Assembly: GCF_040438925.1 (NCBI RefSeq)
Contig: NZ_CP159258.1
Span: 434,001-498,000 of the forward strand
Length of the DNA: 64,000 nt
Direction: 5' to 3'
Origin: Pseudomonas sp. MYb327
GTDB taxonomy: Bacteria > Pseudomonadota > Gammaproteobacteria > Pseudomonadales > Pseudomonadaceae
In this document: positions 1 through 8,642 of the stretch, piece by piece
How the letters are laid out: the number at the start of each line of letters is the position of its first letter
Position numbering within the stretch: the first letter of the stretch is position 1
Notes under the pieces: model-generated
Database searches by the model: none
What the model was told of the DNA's origin: nothing
The model's input: only the letters and a program-made list of their open reading frames with translations
Translations under genes and position numbers: made by a program

Positions 1-78
1 GGCGGCAGCCACAAGACGCTGAAGGAATGGAAAGCTGAGCACGGCTCCGCGACTGTTGAGTCCTGGCTGAGCAAGTGA
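1..78 (+). CDS. MvaT-family nucleoid protein, C-terminal end (partial)
   Basis: The window starts inside this gene; the last 25 codons and TGA are present. The peptide GGSHKTLKEWKAEHGS followed by TVESWLSK matches the DNA-binding C-terminus of the Pseudomonas MvaT/MvaU family, H-NS-like proteins that coat AT-rich DNA and silence acquired genes. The GG-(N/S)H-K element corresponds to the AT-hook-like loop that enters the minor groove. Which paralogue (MvaT, MvaU, MvaV) it is cannot be told from this tail. A hairpin terminator follows 14 bases after the stop. A decayed copy of the same domain lies at 5137-5229. Confidence 0.85.
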   Translation, partial: GGSHKTLKEWKAEHGSATVESWLSK

Positions 79-91
79 TTTTGGTTTGAGT

Positions 92-119
92 ACAAAAAGG
101 CCCACCAAGGCTTTTTTGT
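92..119 (+). terminator. Rho-independent terminator of the mvaT-like gene
   Basis: An 11-bp stem (ACAAAAAGGCC with GGCTTTTTTGT, one G-T pair) and a 6-base loop end in a T run, 14 bases after the stop codon. Confidence 0.8.
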
Positions 120-309
120 TGCCTGGGTAAGGGCAGTTAAACGGCTTAATCTGCTTCGAATTTTTGAAGGTATTGGTGCGGTAAGCATTGAAAATCACTG
201 AGCTGGCTAGATGTGAGGAGGTCTGGTCAATGGCTCACCATTCGTCAGCACGGTGGCATGACCCTTCTTGACATCGGCGGCGTCTGGGGAAATACTCGCC
301 TCAAGATTC

Positions 310-325
310 ATATAGATGACTATAT
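310..325. promoter_or_regulatory. Inverted repeat upstream of the GntR gene, possible operator
   Basis: ATATAG-ATGA-CTATAT, a 6-bp inverted repeat, lies 20 bases before the gntR start codon. HutC-type GntR regulators bind short AT-rich palindromes and often control themselves, so this is a candidate autoregulatory operator. The assignment is inference from position and symmetry only. Confidence 0.35.
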
Positions 326-344
326 AACAAGGTGAATAAAGTCG

Positions 345-1076
345 ATGAGTACTCTCCCAAGTGATACTCGCCTGCCGCTCTACCAACGCCTGCGCGACCA
401 ATTGGCTGAGCAGATCGCCAAAAATCGCTGGCGTCCTGGCGAGGCGATTCCTACCGAGGCTGCGCTTTCAGCGGAGTACGAACTGTCTACCGGTACGGTG
501 CGCAAAGCGATTGATGCGTTAGTCAGTGAGGGCATTCTGGAGCGTCAGCAGGGGCGAGGGACTTTCATTCGTCGTCCACAATTTCAATCCTCCCTGTTCC
601 GCTTCTTTCGATTTCAGTCTGCTTCTGGTGAGCGCCAGGTACCGGAGAGCCGCATCCTGTCAATCGAGCCAGTGGCCGCGCCCTCGGCCGTAGCCCAAGC
701 GCTCGGGTTGCCCGTCGATGCGCCGGTGATTCGCATTGTGCGTTTGCGTCTGCTGGAGGTTCAGCCGGTGCTTGCCGAAGAAATCTGGTTGCCGCGCAGC
801 CGGTTCCAACCCTTGCTTGAGACCGACCTCAGCCTGAAAGGGCCATTGCTATATCCGATTTACGAAGACCTCTGTGGCCAGGTCGTTGCCTATGCAGAAG
901 AGACCCTCACCGCCGAGTCGGTCAATGACGTACACGCGCGCCTGTTACAGGTGCCGATTAACAGCCCGGTGGTGGTGATCGAGCGTCTGGCTCGGAATTA
1001 CGCGGGTACACCGCTTGAGTGGCGTCGCTCTCGCGGCCACGCCGAGCACTTTCGCTACAGCGTGGATATTCGCTAG
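345..1076 (+). CDS. GntR family regulator, HutC/UTRA subfamily
   Basis: A 243-aa protein with an N-terminal winged helix-turn-helix (residues about 10-77; LSTGTVRKAIDALVSEGIL is the recognition helix region, QGRGTF the wing) and a C-terminal UTRA effector-binding domain (about 90-240). Length is typical for the family. These are cytoplasmic repressors released by a small metabolite. The gene is followed at 134 bp by an MFS carrier, an amidohydrolase and a GntP permease on the same strand, which makes it the likely local regulator of that catabolic set. AAGGTG about 10 bases upstream serves as ribosome binding site. The effector is unknown. Confidence 0.9.
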   Translation: MSTLPSDTRLPLYQRLRDQLAEQIAKNRWRPGEAIPTEAALSAEYELSTGTVRKAIDALVSEGILERQQGRGTFIRRPQFQSSLFRFFRFQSASGERQVPESRILSIEPVAAPSAVAQALGLPVDAPVIRIVRLRLLEVQPVLAEEIWLPRSRFQPLLETDLSLKGPLLYPIYEDLCGQVVAYAEETLTAESVNDVHARLLQVPINSPVVVIERLARNYAGTPLEWRRSRGHAEHFRYSVDIR

Positions 1077-1209
1077 CGCCTGCCCGTGTAGCGAATTGCT
1101 CAGCGGCGAATAAGTCGTCGCTGGTTTCCTGATTGTTTGCCAAGACTGGCCCTGTAGCGGTGCGGTTCGCTCTCGGCTGCCTTACGTTCCACTTATAAGG
1201 ATAAGAACC

Positions 1210-2499
1210 ATGTTCAGCTGGTATCGCCAAGTCACTCCTCGGGAGCGCAAAACGTTTTGGGCCTGCTTCGGCGGATGGTCGCTCGATGCACTGGAAGTAC
1301 AAATGTTCGGCCTGGCGATTCCTGCGCTGATCGCCGCTTTCGCCCTGACCAAGGGCGATGCAGGACTGATCAGCGGCGTCACGCTCGTCACTTCGGCCAT
1401 CGGTGGCTGGGTAGGGGGGACTCTGTCCGACCGTTACGGTCGAGTGCGCACCTTGCAGTGGATGATTTTGTGGTTCTCGTTCTTCACCTTTCTCTCGGCA
1501 TTTGTCACCGGTTTCAACCAGCTGTTGATCGTCAAGGCGCTGCAGGGTTTCGGCATCGGCGGCGAGTGGGCAGCAGGTGCAGTATTGATGGCCGAAACCA
1601 TCAATCCGCAGTATCGCGGCAAAGTGATGGGCACCGTACAAAGTGCCTGGGCCGTGGGTTGGGGGCTGGCCGTCGGAGTTTTCACACTGATTTATTCCTT
1701 CGTGCCGCAGGACATGGCGTGGCGCGTTATGTTCCTGGTCGGGCTGCTACCGTCGTTCCTGATTATCTGGGTGCGTCGTAATGTCGAGGAGCCCGACAGC
1801 TTCCAGCGTCTGCAAAAAGAAAACGCCATCCCGCAAAGTTTCTTCAAATCCTTGGCCGGCATCTTCCGCCCCGAGTTGATCCGCGTAACGCTGTTCGGTG
1901 GTCTGTTGGGGCTGGGTGCGCACGGTGGTTACCACGCGGTGATGACCTGGCTGCCAACGTTCCTCAAGACTGAGCGCAATCTGTCCGTACTGAATTCGGG
2001 CGGCTACCTGGCGGTGATCATCCTCGCGTTCTGGTGTGGGTGTGTAGTCAGCGGCTTTTTGATTGACCGTATTGGCCGGCGCAAAAACATCGTGCTGTTC
2101 GCGCTTTGCTGTGTCGTCACTGTGCAGAGTTATGTGTTCCTGCCGCTGACCAATACCCAGATGCTGTTCCTGGGGTTCCCGCTCGGCTTTTTCGCGGCCG
2201 GTATTCCCGCGAGCCTTGGCGCACTGTTCAACGAGCTGTACCCGGCGGATGTACGCGGTGCCGGTGTGGGCTTCTGCTACAACTTTGGCCGAGTGCTTTC
2301 AGCGGTGTTCCCGTTCCTGGTCGGTCACATGAGCGACTCCATGTCCCTTGGGTCTGCGATTGGTATCGACGCCGGGATTGCCTATGGCGTGGCAGTGATC
2401 GCAGCACTTTGTCTGCCGGAAACCCGTGGTCGTGCCCTCGAAGCCTCGAACACTTCGGTGCCAGCAACGATCAACGGCAACGAGAGTGCGCGGGCCTGA
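1210..2499 (+). CDS. MFS transporter, metabolite:H+ symporter type
   Basis: A 429-aa inner-membrane carrier with about twelve hydrophobic segments. The MFS loop motif is seen as GGTLSDRYGRVRTL near residue 80, and the repeat in the second half as FLIDRIGRRKN. It resembles the sialic-acid/aromatic-acid symporter branch (NanT- and PcaK-like) in the N-terminal FGGWSLDALEVQMFGLAIPAL-type helix and the GIGGEWAAGAVLMAE helix. Ribosome binding site TAAGGATAAG precedes ATG. It lies between the GntR regulator and an amidohydrolase (20 bp before the latter) and probably brings in the substrate of that enzyme. The real substrate cannot be read from sequence. Confidence 0.88.
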   Translation: MFSWYRQVTPRERKTFWACFGGWSLDALEVQMFGLAIPALIAAFALTKGDAGLISGVTLVTSAIGGWVGGTLSDRYGRVRTLQWMILWFSFFTFLSAFVTGFNQLLIVKALQGFGIGGEWAAGAVLMAETINPQYRGKVMGTVQSAWAVGWGLAVGVFTLIYSFVPQDMAWRVMFLVGLLPSFLIIWVRRNVEEPDSFQRLQKENAIPQSFFKSLAGIFRPELIRVTLFGGLLGLGAHGGYHAVMTWLPTFLKTERNLSVLNSGGYLAVIILAFWCGCVVSGFLIDRIGRRKNIVLFALCCVVTVQSYVFLPLTNTQMLFLGFPLGFFAAGIPASLGALFNELYPADVRGAGVGFCYNFGRVLSAVFPFLVGHMSDSMSLGSAIGIDAGIAYGVAVIAALCLPETRGRALEASNTSVPATINGNESARA

Positions 2500-2518
2500 T
2501 GCCCTTTACCTTTTATAG

Positions 2519-3373
2519 ATGAACGCTATGACTGATACCTGTTCTACGCCGATCATCGGCATCGACTCCCATGCGCACGTGTTTAGCCGTGATCTAAATC
2601 TGGTCGGCGCACGGCGCTATACCCCTGATTACGACGCCACGCTTGAGCAGTATCTGACGCACTTGCACGCTCATGGTCTGAGTCATGGCGTATTGGTGCA
2701 ACCGAGCTTTCTCGGCACCGACAATAACTACTTGCTGGCGGCGTTGAGGCAAGCGCCGGATCAATTGCGAGGCGTGGTTGTGGTGGAGCCAGGCGTCAGT
2801 CGCGCCATGTTGAATGACATGGATCATCTGGGCGTGGTCGGCGTTCGCTTGAACCTGATGGGTAAGACGTTACCTGATTTCCGTAACAGTGCCTGGAGGG
2901 AGTTTTTCAGCCACATTGCTGATCTTGACTGGCATGTCGAGTTGCATCGGGAGGTAAAGGATCTGCCGGGACTGATCCGTCAATTGACGCCGTTCGGTTT
3001 GAAGTTGGTGATTGATCACTTTGGTCGACCGGATGCGAACTCGGGTGTCGATCAGCCCGGGTTTTGCGAGTTACTGGAGCTGGGATCGAAAGGTTCGATC
3101 TGGATGAAGGTCTCGGGAATCTATCGTTTGGGAGGTACGCCGCAACAGAACATCAATTTTGCTCGAATGGCTTTACCGCTGCTGGAACAAAGTTTCGGCC
3201 TTCGCCAGTTGGTGTGGGGTAGCGACTGGCCGCATACGCAGCATGAGCAAAGCATCGGTTTCAGCACCGTAGTCGATCAGTTGCAAGCCATGGAGTGTTC
3301 GACGCAGGTTAGCTATTCGTTGCTGGTGCAAGCCCCTCGAAGGTTATTCGGTTTTGCAGAAGGCGAAAGCTGA
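2519..3373 (+). CDS. Amidohydrolase family 2 (LigI-like lactone hydrolase)
   Basis: A 284-aa TIM-barrel metal-dependent hydrolase of the amidohydrolase-2 group. Seen are the strand-1 motif DSHAHVF (H18, H20), the VIDHFGRPD motif in the middle and the C-terminal GSDWPH motif carrying the catalytic Asp. Characterised relatives include 2-pyrone-4,6-dicarboxylate lactonase and sugar-lactone hydrolases. A second in-frame ATG three codons in (MTDTCS) could be the true start, as no strong ribosome binding site decides between them. It follows the MFS gene after 19 bases, so co-transcription is likely. Its exact lactone or ester substrate is unknown. Confidence 0.82.
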   Translation: MNAMTDTCSTPIIGIDSHAHVFSRDLNLVGARRYTPDYDATLEQYLTHLHAHGLSHGVLVQPSFLGTDNNYLLAALRQAPDQLRGVVVVEPGVSRAMLNDMDHLGVVGVRLNLMGKTLPDFRNSAWREFFSHIADLDWHVELHREVKDLPGLIRQLTPFGLKLVIDHFGRPDANSGVDQPGFCELLELGSKGSIWMKVSGIYRLGGTPQQNINFARMALPLLEQSFGLRQLVWGSDWPHTQHEQSIGFSTVVDQLQAMECSTQVSYSLLVQAPRRLFGFAEGES

Positions 3374-3528
3374 AATTTACGCCTGCATTTGCAGATGACC
3401 ATTCATCTCACCCATTTAAACGAATACATACAGAACGTTCGAAGTGCGACGTTGCAGTCAAACCTCTCGTGCCGCATCGGGAAGTTCTGCGTAATAGCAG
3501 CTATTCCAATTACAAGAGAGTGGATTCC

Positions 3529-3672
3529 ATGAACACGTTATCCAATGCCGAGGTTGAAAGCACCCAAACGATGTTTGGTTTATCGCGAGCGCCGACCGGC
3601 ATTACGGTTTCAACTTTCTCTTTCAAATCTGAGTGCAGTTTGGGCGCCAGCCCAACCGAGATCCTTTCATGA
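3529..3672 (+). CDS. Small ORF overlapping the gntP-family start (leader peptide or remnant)
   Basis: A 47-codon frame beginning MNTLSNAEVESTQTMFG with a fair ribosome binding site (AAGAGAGTGG, about 6 bases before ATG). Its TGA overlaps the ATG of the GntP permease as ATGA (3669-3672), the arrangement of translationally coupled genes. I recognise no family. It may be a leader peptide that controls permease translation or the truncated head of a lost gene. Supported only by start signal and overlap. Confidence 0.35.
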   Translation: MNTLSNAEVESTQTMFGLSRAPTGITVSTFSFKSECSLGASPTEILS

Positions 3673-5054
3673 CTCCTTTAGATATAGACCTCTTACTGAC
3701 CGCATTGGTGAGCGTCCTGATGCTGGTGGCGCTCATCGTGTCGCGTCTCAAAATGCACCCGCTCCTGGCCTTGCTAGTAGTTTCCGTTGGCGTTGGCTTT
3801 GCAACCAGTATGGAGCCAGAATCCATCGTCACCCACTTGATCACCGGCGCCGGGAAGACACTGGGGGCAGTAGGGGTCGTAATCGCGCTTGGAGCGATGC
3901 TAGGCAAAATTCTTGCTGACGCAGGCGTCACAGAGCAGATCGCCGAGGTCATCCTCAAGCGAACATCGGATCGGATGATTCCTTGGGCCATGATGATGGT
4001 TGCATTTGTAACTGGCATTCCCATGTTTTTCGAGGTGGGCTTGGTGATCATGCTGCCGCTGATTTTCAGCGTGGCGCGAAAGTTGGAAAGCCAGGCTCGC
4101 TTCAAAGGTTCAGCGTATGTGTATGTAGGTGTTCCGGTGATTGCGGCACTTGCAGCCATGCACGGGATGGTACCGCCGCACCCGGGCCCCTTGACGGCCA
4201 TCGCCGCGCTCAAAACCTCAGTTGGGCCCACAATGCTCTATGGCTTCCTTGCGGCTATTCCTGCAATGATTTTAGGCGGCCCGCTTTATGGCGCATTCAT
4301 TTCGCCGCGCATGAGCACTCGGCCCGATCAGGCTTTGCTGGATCAGTTCACCCTTGCTGAAAAAGGTGACGATCAACCAAGCACCAGCGTATGCCTTGGC
4401 GTGCTGGCAGCCTTGCTTCCGGCGATCCTGATGCTGATTCATGCCGTCGCTGAGATGGTATTACCCAAGGGCAATGCGTTCCTGAACATGGCTAGTTTCT
4501 TGGGCAATCCCCTGATAGCCATGCTCCTAGGCGTGCTGTTCGCAGGGGCAAGTCTGGTACTCGCGCGGGGTGGCGATGCGGGGCAATTGCGCGAATCCCT
4601 GGGCAAGAGCCTCAAGCCAATCGCCTCAATCATCATGATCATCGCCGGCGGTGGTGCCTTTCAGGAGCTGCTGACCAGCGCCAAGGTGGGCGATGCCATT
4701 GTGCACCTGACTCAGCAGTCTGCGTTTCCTCCGTTGATCTTGGGTTGGTTGATCGCGATGTTGCTCTCGGTATCTACCGGTTCCGCCACTGTAGGTATCG
4801 TTGGTGCTGCTGGCTTGCTGGCGCCGCTTGCAGGTGCTGATCCCAGCCTCAACCTGCCTCTGCTTGCCTTGTCCATAGGCTGCGGCTCACTGTTCTTCAA
4901 CTATGCGAACCATGCGGGCTTTTGGATGGTGAAGGAATCCTTCGGCATGACTATGGGCGAAGCCACCAAGACCATTTCGGTGGTTCAATCCATCGTAGCC
5001 GTGGTCGGTTTGATTGTGGTGTTGATATTGAATGCGGCTGTCACGGTGATTTGA
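3669..5054 (+). CDS. GntP family permease (gluconate-type H+ symporter)
   Basis: A 461-aa inner-membrane protein with 12 or more hydrophobic helices. Family hallmarks are the VTGIPMFFEVGLVIMLP helix, the AAMHGMVPPHPGP motif and SVSTGSATVGIVGAAG near the C-terminus. GntP proteins import gluconate and other short hydroxy-acids with protons. I place the start at 3669 (MTPLDIDLLL), the usual GntP N-terminus, rather than 36 bases upstream. The regulator, MFS carrier and amidohydrolase upstream suggest a second entry route for an acid form of the same substrate. Substrate remains inferred. Confidence 0.88.
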   Translation: MTPLDIDLLLTALVSVLMLVALIVSRLKMHPLLALLVVSVGVGFATSMEPESIVTHLITGAGKTLGAVGVVIALGAMLGKILADAGVTEQIAEVILKRTSDRMIPWAMMMVAFVTGIPMFFEVGLVIMLPLIFSVARKLESQARFKGSAYVYVGVPVIAALAAMHGMVPPHPGPLTAIAALKTSVGPTMLYGFLAAIPAMILGGPLYGAFISPRMSTRPDQALLDQFTLAEKGDDQPSTSVCLGVLAALLPAILMLIHAVAEMVLPKGNAFLNMASFLGNPLIAMLLGVLFAGASLVLARGGDAGQLRESLGKSLKPIASIIMIIAGGGAFQELLTSAKVGDAIVHLTQQSAFPPLILGWLIAMLLSVSTGSATVGIVGAAGLLAPLAGADPSLNLPLLALSIGCGSLFFNYANHAGFWMVKESFGMTMGEATKTISVVQSIVAVVGLIVVLILNAAVTVI

Positions 5055-5080
5055 GTCAGGATCTGTTCGCAGGTAGTAAC

Positions 5081-5105
5081 CCTGACCTGACCTGACCTGA
5101 CCTGA
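5081..5105 (+). repeat. Tandem pentamer CCTGA x5
   Basis: Five perfect head-to-tail CCTGA units just after the GntP gene, at the edge of the gene debris that follows. No coding role is seen. Confidence 0.9.
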
Positions 5106-5136
5106 CCGAGCGAGTTTGCCGAGGGTGGGAGATAGA

Positions 5137-5229
5137 GTTACGTTTCGGGTCTATAAATACCCTCACACTGGCGAAGTCGTCTAAGCCAAAGGTGGCAACC
5201 ACAATCAACTGAAAGAATGGAAAACCGGT
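5137..5229 (+). pseudogene. mvaT-like C-terminal fragment
   Basis: Read in one frame the stretch gives VTFRVYKYPHTGEVV, then TAA (5182-5184), then AKGGNHNQLKEWKTG. This is the MvaT C-terminal DNA-binding domain (consensus NPHTGEVVETKGGNHK-LKEWK), with a stop where Glu is expected and no N-terminal oligomerisation part. The final bases merge into the IS4-type remnant on the other strand, so transposition or a deletion probably broke it. Intact-paralogue tail at 1-78 shows what it once was. Confidence 0.7.
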
Positions 5230-5746
5230 ATCGCCATGCTGGTCGCTGGCGGAGTCGGAACGCGCACGGTTTCCGGGTGTGTGGGGCGTTCGCCAGACGA
5301 CGCCGTCGACCCCCAGCAAACGCAACCCAGCCCAGGTCGGGTAGCCGGTCGCTTCATGCCAGCTTTTCTGCATCAGATTGAAGACCCGTCGTACAGCCTC
5401 CGCTGCCCAATCGCTGACAGGCCTGGACTACGGCACTGGGCGCCAACAACGGACGGTGACCTGGCAGCATGATGTTCATGCAACTGACTACATCCCACGC
5501 CGACATGCGCCGGAAAAACGCCATGGAGATGACGCATCACAGCATCATTCCAAGGGCACGCGCCGCTTGCGCAACGCCGGCCTGTTCTAGCGTCTGCTCG
5601 ACCAAAGAAGGATCGAGCAACGAGCCCAACACCTCGATGGCGTAGGGGGTGGAGGCGATGTTGTGGGTCAGTTCCAGTGCCCGAGCGAGACGCATAAAAA
5701 AATCCGATGCTAGTACAGGCATCGGATTTTGAATTCTTGCGGCCAA
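5222..5746 (-). mobile_element. IS4-family transposase remnant (5' half, broken)
   Basis: Minus strand begins MAARIQNPMPVLASDFFMRL and continues LDPSLVEQTLEQAGV, the head of IS4-type transposases of Pseudomonas. Further on, CVISMAFFRRMSAWDVV, MQKSWHEATGYPTWAGLRLL and VDGVVWRTPHTP are in shifted frames. A TGA stands where the usual Trp before CVI would be, and at least one frameshift separates the pieces. Similarity ends at GDTGFP near 5222, where the mvaT fragment begins. The catalytic core (DDE) region and right end are missing, so it is dead. Confidence 0.75.
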
Positions 5747-5841
5747 AGGTCAAGCGAGAAGGCTTAACTGATCGGCATTAGCCCGAGTGGGCCATTTTTT
5801 GCGAGTGTCGCACATTAAGCAGACGCATCTCTTCGCTGGGT

Positions 5842-6082
5842 CTACGTACAATGAAGTAAAGGCATGCCGATTAGAGTTATCAGCGATCCGAGGGTCGACG
5901 ATCAATATCGTGTTGGACACAAGCGAGCCATCGCGACGGTAAAACTCTGGAAGCATAAATGGCCCTGTGCCGGTCGGCAGGGCGCTCAGAAGCAGAGCAG
6001 CTTGTGCCCACATCAGCGGTAGGCGAAATACATAAAAGGCGAGCAACCAAGTGATCAGCGGATGGGCAATCAGTTTGATAGC
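5842..6082 (-). pseudogene. AEC (auxin efflux carrier) permease C-terminal remnant
   Basis: Minus strand reads AIKLIAHPLITWLLAFYVFRL, then LMWAQAALLLSALPTGTGPF, MLPEFYRRDGSLVSNTILI and, after a one-base shift, SSTLGSLITLIGMPLLHCT and stop. This is the last three helices of an AEC-family transporter; PTGTGPFML is diagnostic. The first two thirds of the gene are absent. Bases 6083-6190 hold no gene I can support. Confidence 0.7.
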
Positions 6083-6191
6083 ACCAGACTCTTGCCTCGT
6101 TCACTGCGCCCTTCATGATGTTGATGAACTCTTCCAGAAACGCTTGTCTCCCTTCGACCGGATCGTTCGGTGATCTCCTTGGTTTAGGGCT

Positions 6192-8480
6192 TCAGCGACT
6201 TCGTAGCTGTTGTTTTAAAGCGGGCAGGCGCTCATCTTCCGGGGCGGTATTTTCGAGCTGTTGCAGGTAATCACGCGCCTGATCAAGTTGGCCGGTCACC
6301 GCATTCAGGTAGATCAGCGCATACAGCAGATCGGAGTCGTTGGGTGATTGCTTCAGCCCCGCCAGCAATTTTTCCCGGGCTTGGTCAGTGCGTTGCAAGC
6401 GTAGTAGCAGGAGCCCCTGGTTGTAGCGAATGCGTGAGTTCTGCGGAAGTTCATTGGCGGCGGTCTCCAGCCATTGAAGTGCCTCTTCTGCGTTGTCGTG
6501 TTCGACCAAAAACAAGGCGAGCATGTAGGCCAGATTGCCGTGATCCTGCTTCGGCATGCCCTTCAATGCCAGGCCTACGCGCAGCGCCGACTCGGCTTCT
6601 TCGGGCCTGAGCAGATCATTGGCCAGGTTAACCAGGTTGACCCTGGCGGGGGAGAAGTAGGGGTCAAGCCGCAGGGCTTGCCGGTACTCTTCAAGGGCTT
6701 CCAGTTGGCGATTGTCCCGTTGCAGAAACACCGCAAGGTTCAGGCGATTACCCGGCAGGTCGGCGTTGCCTCGCAGGCGCCGCTCGTAAGCGGCCAACTC
6801 TGTTTTGAGGGTTTCTCGCCTGCTTTCAGGCAGTGCCGAAGTGGGGATGCCCACCAAGGCTCGCAAGACTTCATCACGAACCGATAGCGCCGGGTCGTCC
6901 AACAGTTCAAGCAGCTGTTGCACGCGAGGTACCGGTGGCAGGTTGGTGAAGCCTGCTACGGCATAGGTGCGTACCAACGGACTATCATCCTTCAGTGCCT
7001 GGCGCAACGAAGGCAAGGCCGGCTCGCCCATGCTGGCCAGTTGCTCGGCAGCGGTGGCCCGCACAATGGCAGGTTTTCCTAGATCCTTGATCACCTCGCC
7101 CAGCAACGCCAGGCTATCGCCCGAGCCCTCGCGAACGCTGTGAAAGGTTTCGCCATAGTGCGCCGGGCGTTGCCGTGGGCCGAACCAGTCGTCAATCGCC
7201 TTGGCCGCCCAGGCGGGTGTCTTGCCTTGGTGGCAGGTGGTGCAGGCATCCGGGCTGGCGGTTTTTTCGTCCAGATCAGGACGCGGGATGCGCAAGCTGT
7301 GGTCACGACGGGGGTCGACGATCATGTAGGTCTTGGCCAGCATGTGGCAGTTGACGCACTGGGCCCCTGGGGAGCCTGCGGGGTGATGGTGGTGATCGGG
7401 CGTGTCGTAATTCTTTGCCAGCAGGCTGGGGAACCGGGATGGCGGCGCGGGGTTGTGGCATTGCTGGCAAAGTCCATTGCCCTGGATTTTCACCTTGGTG
7501 GTGTGCGGGTCATGGCAATCGGTGCAAGTAACGCCGGCGGCAAACATCTTGCTCTGGGCGAATGAACCGTAGACATAGACTTCACCATCGATTTGCCCGT
7601 CCGGATGGTAGAGATCCTGTCGTAAGGTGGCGGGCAGGGTGGCGGCCAACTGGCTGCGGCCGGGCTGTTGACCAACCCCCAGGCTTTGCCGGCGGCTGTG
7701 GCAATAGGCGCATTGTTCGACCAGCCCCTGGCTGCCCAACGCCTTGAAGTCGACCTTGAGACCGATGTTTTGAGCCGAGGGATAGGGCGTCTTGGTCGTT
7801 GCTCCTTTAGCCCAGTCGACATGGGCTTGCCCGGGCCCGTGGCAGGCTTGGCAACCTACGTTCGGTTCATGCCAGGTGCTGGCGAAGGTGTCCTGCTTGT
7901 CGTTGTAGTGCTTGAGCAGGTTGGAGGAGTGGCAGTCGGCGCACATGGCGTTCCAGTTCTGGTACCGCCCAGTCCAATGCAGCGGATCGCCGGGTGCAAA
8001 TCGCTGGCCTGGATACAGCGAAAACCAGCGCTGACCACCGGCTGGTTTGCGCCGACTGTCCCAGGCAATGGTCAGGGTCTGTAAACGGCCTCCGGGAAAG
8101 GCGATCAGGTACTGCTGAAGCGGGAAGTGGCCGAAGGTGTACCGCACTTCAAAGTCCGCGACCTTGCCATCGGCACCTTCAGTGTTGACGAAGTAACCTT
8201 GGCCCTTGCGAAAGAACCGCGTGGTGACACCCGCATCGGAAAAGCTGGTGTTGTTGAAGTTGCCAAGCACATTTTTTGGCGTTGCTTCACGCATGGCCCA
8301 ATCATGATCGGAACCTTTCCAGGCAACAGCCTGCTTGGCATGACAGCCCAGACAACTATTCGCTGGGGCATATCCCGCCATATCGCTGGCGAGTCCTGGA
8401 GGGGGAGAAGGCTCTTCTGCTGACGCCATTTGCTGGCCCAGCGCGTACAAAACCAGCAGAACTAGAGATATCAAGCGCAA
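6192..8480 (-). CDS. Octahaem c-type cytochrome with HEAT and TPR repeats
   Basis: A 762-aa secreted protein: signal peptide (1-21), then eight CxxCH haem sites at C43, C180, C210, C257, C319, C338, C375 and C413. HEAT-like helices follow (about 445-560, for example GEPALPSLRQALKDDSPLVR) and then TPR units (about 575-740, for example ALEEYRQALRLDPYFSPARV). Such cytochrome/TPR proteins act in periplasmic electron transfer; the repeats would hold partners. The start has hydrophobic signal sequence directly after it. It lies 162 bp downstream of a large sulfatase on the same strand. Electron donor and acceptor are unknown. A second TPR remnant at 22088-22435 may come from a related gene. Confidence 0.85.
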   Translation of the reverse strand: MRLISLVLLVLYALGQQMASAEEPSPPPGLASDMAGYAPANSCLGCHAKQAVAWKGSDHDWAMREATPKNVLGNFNNTSFSDAGVTTRFFRKGQGYFVNTEGADGKVADFEVRYTFGHFPLQQYLIAFPGGRLQTLTIAWDSRRKPAGGQRWFSLYPGQRFAPGDPLHWTGRYQNWNAMCADCHSSNLLKHYNDKQDTFASTWHEPNVGCQACHGPGQAHVDWAKGATTKTPYPSAQNIGLKVDFKALGSQGLVEQCAYCHSRRQSLGVGQQPGRSQLAATLPATLRQDLYHPDGQIDGEVYVYGSFAQSKMFAAGVTCTDCHDPHTTKVKIQGNGLCQQCHNPAPPSRFPSLLAKNYDTPDHHHHPAGSPGAQCVNCHMLAKTYMIVDPRRDHSLRIPRPDLDEKTASPDACTTCHQGKTPAWAAKAIDDWFGPRQRPAHYGETFHSVREGSGDSLALLGEVIKDLGKPAIVRATAAEQLASMGEPALPSLRQALKDDSPLVRTYAVAGFTNLPPVPRVQQLLELLDDPALSVRDEVLRALVGIPTSALPESRRETLKTELAAYERRLRGNADLPGNRLNLAVFLQRDNRQLEALEEYRQALRLDPYFSPARVNLVNLANDLLRPEEAESALRVGLALKGMPKQDHGNLAYMLALFLVEHDNAEEALQWLETAANELPQNSRIRYNQGLLLLRLQRTDQAREKLLAGLKQSPNDSDLLYALIYLNAVTGQLDQARDYLQQLENTAPEDERLPALKQQLRSR

Positions 8481-8558
8481 CGGGTTTCCTTATCCTGAGC
8501 CTGCCTCAGCCCGGAACTTTGCAGTCGGAACGAATCTGTTCAGCCGAAAATGGCAGAA

Positions 8559-8581
8559 AACCGCTTTCAAGCAAAGCGGTT
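8559..8581 (-). terminator. Hairpin downstream of the large sulfatase
   Basis: A perfect 9-bp stem AACCGCTTT/AAAGCGGTT with 5-base loop. On the minus strand it is followed by TTCTGCC, a weak T tract. It may end or attenuate the sulfatase transcript before the cytochrome gene. Confidence 0.5.
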
Positions 8582-8597
8582 ATCTTGGTGGAAGGCA

Positions 8598-8629
8598 ATG
8601 TTATCCATGAGTGGAGTCATGGATAACAT
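8598..8629. promoter_or_regulatory. Perfect 13-bp inverted repeat after the large sulfatase
   Basis: ATGTTATCCATGA and its exact complement flank a 6-base loop, 13 bases from the sulfatase stop codon. No T run follows on either strand, so it is either an mRNA-stabilising hairpin or a protein-binding site. Confidence 0.5.
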
Positions 8630-8642
8630 GCTGGATGAGCCA

